Shown: positions 61,995 through 64,000 of the stretch, in pieces | Numbering within the stretch: position 1 is the first letter of the stretch | How the letters are laid out: each line of letters starts with the position of its first letter | DNA from: Lachnospiraceae bacterium | Lineage (GTDB): Bacteria; Bacillota; Clostridia; Lachnospirales; Lachnospiraceae | Length of the DNA stretch: 64,000 bases | NCBI GenBank assembly: GCA_017618075.1 | Contig: JAFZUY010000050.1 | Coordinates: 1 to 64,000, forward strand | Direction of reading: 5' to 3' | Notes under the pieces: model-generated | Database searches by the model: none | What the model was told of the DNA's origin: nothing | What the model saw: only the letters and a program-made list of their open reading frames with translations | Made by a program: the position numbers and the translations under genes

Positions 61995-64000
61995 TTACTT
62001 TTCTTCCGGCAGGAATTCCATGATTCCTTCTTCCTCTAATGCTTTTTTCGCAGCGTCAGCTTCTTTGTTTTCAATCTGTTCTGCGGGTATACAAATATAA
62101 ATTGCCTCTGTTAAATCTTTATATTTTTTCATCATACCGTCATGATTTGCTTCGATAGCGCCTGCATCCAAAGATACTGCTGCCGCTTCAAGCGATGCTG
62201 CAAGAGACGATAAATCTTTTGCACCGATCATCTTCGAAGTACTCTTAAGCGAATGAACATGTACTTCGTAATTCTTCCAGTCCTTCGCATCAAAAGCCTT
62301 TTGAAGATCCGCGCTCTTTTCCTTTGAAACCTGCGCAAATTCAATCAGTACGGTACGGTAAAAACTCTCTTCGTTCTGACAGAATTTAAGTCCTGTCTTT
62401 ATATCCACGCCTGCGTTTGTAAGAGCCGAGAAATCGTTTTCTTTTGCGGGTGATGAAGGTGCAGTTGTCTTAACGTTTTCATCACGCACAAGCTCAACCT
62501 TCTTAACAGGCAGATGTTTTATGAGCATCTTTTCAAGTTCATAGCTGTCTATGGGCTTGGTAAGATAATCGGAGAAGCCTTCTGCGAGATATCTTTCCTT
62601 GGCACCTACTACTGCATCTGCGGTAAGGCATATAACAGGTCTGTCACTGCTCTTGCCACCCTCGGTATCACGTATGCGGTGAAGTGCTTCTGTGCCGTCC
62701 ATTTCAGGCATACGCTGGTCCATGAGGATTAAGTCATATTCATTCTTCTCAGCCATATTTACGGCCTGTGCGCCGCCTGTAGCAGTATCTATCTGAATGC
62801 CTGTGTTCTTAAGCAGATTCGTTGCAACGGTCAAGTTGATTCTTGTATCGTCTACAATCAGAATATGAGCCGAAGGCGCACGGAAGGATTCTCTGTAGGT
62901 CTTCGCTTCGATAACGTTTGCTTTAAAGCGGGCTTGGAAATCTCCGACTGCATCTGCGCTTAAAATCTTCTGGGGGATATAAACCGTAAATGTGGAGCCC
63001 TTGCCGTATTCACTCTCAACGGATATGCTTCCGCCCATCATTTCAAGGAGACGCTGCGTGATTACAAGTCCGAGGCCTGTACCTTCTACGGTTGAGTTTC
63101 TTTCCATCTCAAGACGCTGGAACTGTGTGAAAAGCTTCGCACGGTCTTCTTCCCTGATACCGATGCCGGTATCTTCCACTTTGACAGTCAGAAGAATTTT
63201 TTCTTCGCTTTGTTTCTCTCCTTTTATGGTGAGTTTAACGTGACCTTTTTCGGTATATTTTACGGCGTTGTTTAAGATGTTCGTAAGTATCTGTTTTACG
63301 CGCATTTCATCGCCGAGAAGTTCGTTGGGAATATTCTCATCCACATCGATGATAAAGTTAAGGCCTTTATCCTGTGCTTTGAAAAGAACCATGTTGCTTA
63401 TGTTGTTTAAAATCGATGTGAGCTTGTAAGGGCCTTCCACGAGGTCAAGACGGCCTGCTTCAATCTTGGAGAAGTCCAAAATATCGTTTACCAATGCTAA
63501 AAGATTGTGACCTGCATTTTCAACATCCGCAGCGTAAACACCGATGTTTTTAAGAGCATCTTTCGCAGTTTCAACATCTATATCCTTGTCGTCGGATTTA
63601 AGTGCACGACGGTCTTCACGAAGAATCATTTCATTCATGCCGAGTACTGCATTGATAGGCGTTCTGATTTCGTGGGACATGTTTGCAAGGAAGTCACTCT
63701 TCGCATGATTGGCACTCTCTGCTCGAACCTTTTCTTCCAAAAGTTCTCCCTGCTGACGAATATAAGGACGTACGGTAAGCATTGCCAAAATACCGCCGAC
63801 TAAAAGACAGAAAATAAGAATGATTAAGTAACTTGAAATTGTTTGGCGAGTCTGAGCTTTAAGCTGGCCGTCAAACCAGTCAACTGCGAAATCGACCGCT
63901 ACGATACCTGCTACATTTCCGGCCGAATCAAATACGGGACTGTATGCCGAGTAAAACTCGCCCCACTTATCCGTATAAGGTACTTCGTCGACTGCTGCCG
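61995..64000 (-). CDS. Hybrid sensor histidine kinase (Cache-like sensor, HisKA, HATPase, REC, HPt), truncated at right edge
   Basis: The frame is open to the window end, so the start lies outside; 667 residues are visible. At the edge is an extracellular Cache-like end (SAYSPVFDSAGNVAGIVAVD), then one helix (LIILIFCLLVGGILAM). HisKA (NMSHEIRTPINAV), HATPase (ILNNAVKYTEKG, VEDTGIGI) and a receiver domain (LILMDQRMPEMDG) follow. A C-terminal HPt domain (HVHSLKSTSKMIG) completes a full phosphorelay in one chain. An internal start near 63788 would lose the sensor and is not used. Output regulator unknown. Confidence 0.93.
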   Translation of the reverse strand, partial: AAVDEVPYTDKWGEFYSAYSPVFDSAGNVAGIVAVDFAVDWFDGQLKAQTRQTISSYLIILIFCLLVGGILAMLTVRPYIRQQGELLEEKVRAESANHAKSDFLANMSHEIRTPINAVLGMNEMILREDRRALKSDDKDIDVETAKDALKNIGVYAADVENAGHNLLALVNDILDFSKIEAGRLDLVEGPYKLTSILNNISNMVLFKAQDKGLNFIIDVDENIPNELLGDEMRVKQILTNILNNAVKYTEKGHVKLTIKGEKQSEEKILLTVKVEDTGIGIREEDRAKLFTQFQRLEMERNSTVEGTGLGLVITQRLLEMMGGSISVESEYGKGSTFTVYIPQKILSADAVGDFQARFKANVIEAKTYRESFRAPSAHILIVDDTRINLTVATNLLKNTGIQIDTATGGAQAVNMAEKNEYDLILMDQRMPEMDGTEALHRIRDTEGGKSSDRPVICLTADAVVGAKERYLAEGFSDYLTKPIDSYELEKMLIKHLPVKKVELVRDENVKTTAPSSPAKENDFSALTNAGVDIKTGLKFCQNEESFYRTVLIEFAQVSKEKSADLQKAFDAKDWKNYEVHVHSLKSTSKMIGAKDLSSLAASLEAAAVSLDAGAIEANHDGMMKKYKDLTEAIYICIPAEQIENKEADAAKKALEEEGIMEFLPEEK

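Noticed and set aside
61995-63788. Complete 597-aa hybrid kinase starting near 63788
   Set aside because: The same frame stays open to the right edge and encodes a Cache-like sensor and a membrane helix, so the gene is truncated by the window rather than starting there.
37524-64000. Genomic island or prophage in the accessory-looking right half
   Set aside because: The lone tRNA gene suggested an integration site, but there is no integrase, transposase, direct-repeat attachment site or phage gene, and base composition looks like the rest.

Overview
The window is chromosomal DNA from a low-GC Gram-positive bacterium, most likely a Lachnospiraceae member (Butyrivibrio/Pseudobutyrivibrio-like). 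This rests on the gene order and proteins: an L10 leader before rplJL-rpoBC, a Bacillus-type LexA box before uvrBA, cdaA-ybbR, ftsEX with a PcsB/EnvC-type gene, streptococcal-type lafA/lafB glycolipid glycosyltransferases, and many c-di-GMP proteins. Species cannot be assigned from sequence alone. Both edges cut genes: rpoC on the left and a hybrid histidine kinase on the right.

Region 1 (1-9 kb, minus strand) is the transcription/translation block: rpmG-secE-nusG-rplK-rplA, a terminator, a promoter with an L10 leader and attenuator, rplJ-rplL, a second terminator-like attenuator, then rpoB-rpoC. Two similar hairpins beginning GTGGGAGC precede rplK and rplA and look like L1 autoregulatory sites. 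The rpmG promoter lies inside the long-loop terminator of ptsH.

Region 2 (9-22 kb, minus) carries ptsH, ybbR and cdaA (c-di-AMP), two uncharacterised membrane proteins, comF, recD2, mreB and the LexA-controlled uvrB-uvrA pair. A 155-nt palindromic element between uvrA and mreB has features of a structured RNA read on the minus strand.

Region 3 (22-37 kb, minus) is an envelope block: a CDP-glycerol glycerophosphotransferase-like protein; a fusion of a YidC-like domain with an LTA-synthase-like phosphotransferase domain; a CtpA protease; an M23 coiled-coil hydrolase; FtsX and FtsE; a PucR/CdaR-type regulator; CvfB; a DUF1189 protein; a GT-C membrane glycosyltransferase; and a DegV protein with a perfect palindromic operator.

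Region 4 (37.5-42.5 kb, plus) has a tRNA-Gln(CTG), an OmpR-type two-component system, and a glycolipid operon lafA - TVP38/DedA-like gene - lafB. A 17-bp sequence with one mismatch lies upstream of both the regulator and lafA.

Region 5 (42.5-64 kb, mixed strands) is rich in signalling: an HD-GYP protein with a C-terminal beta-sandwich pair, a cytosolic LacI-sensor/GGDEF protein, a FIST-EAL protein and a CHASE2-HD-GYP protein. They are interleaved with two acidic lipoproteins (one LRR/EF-hand), a heterodimeric ABC exporter, a YegP-like protein, and a second phosphotransferase-system block (Enzyme I plus a FakA/Dak C-terminal-like small protein). I saw no transposase, integrase, phage gene, CRISPR array or rRNA.
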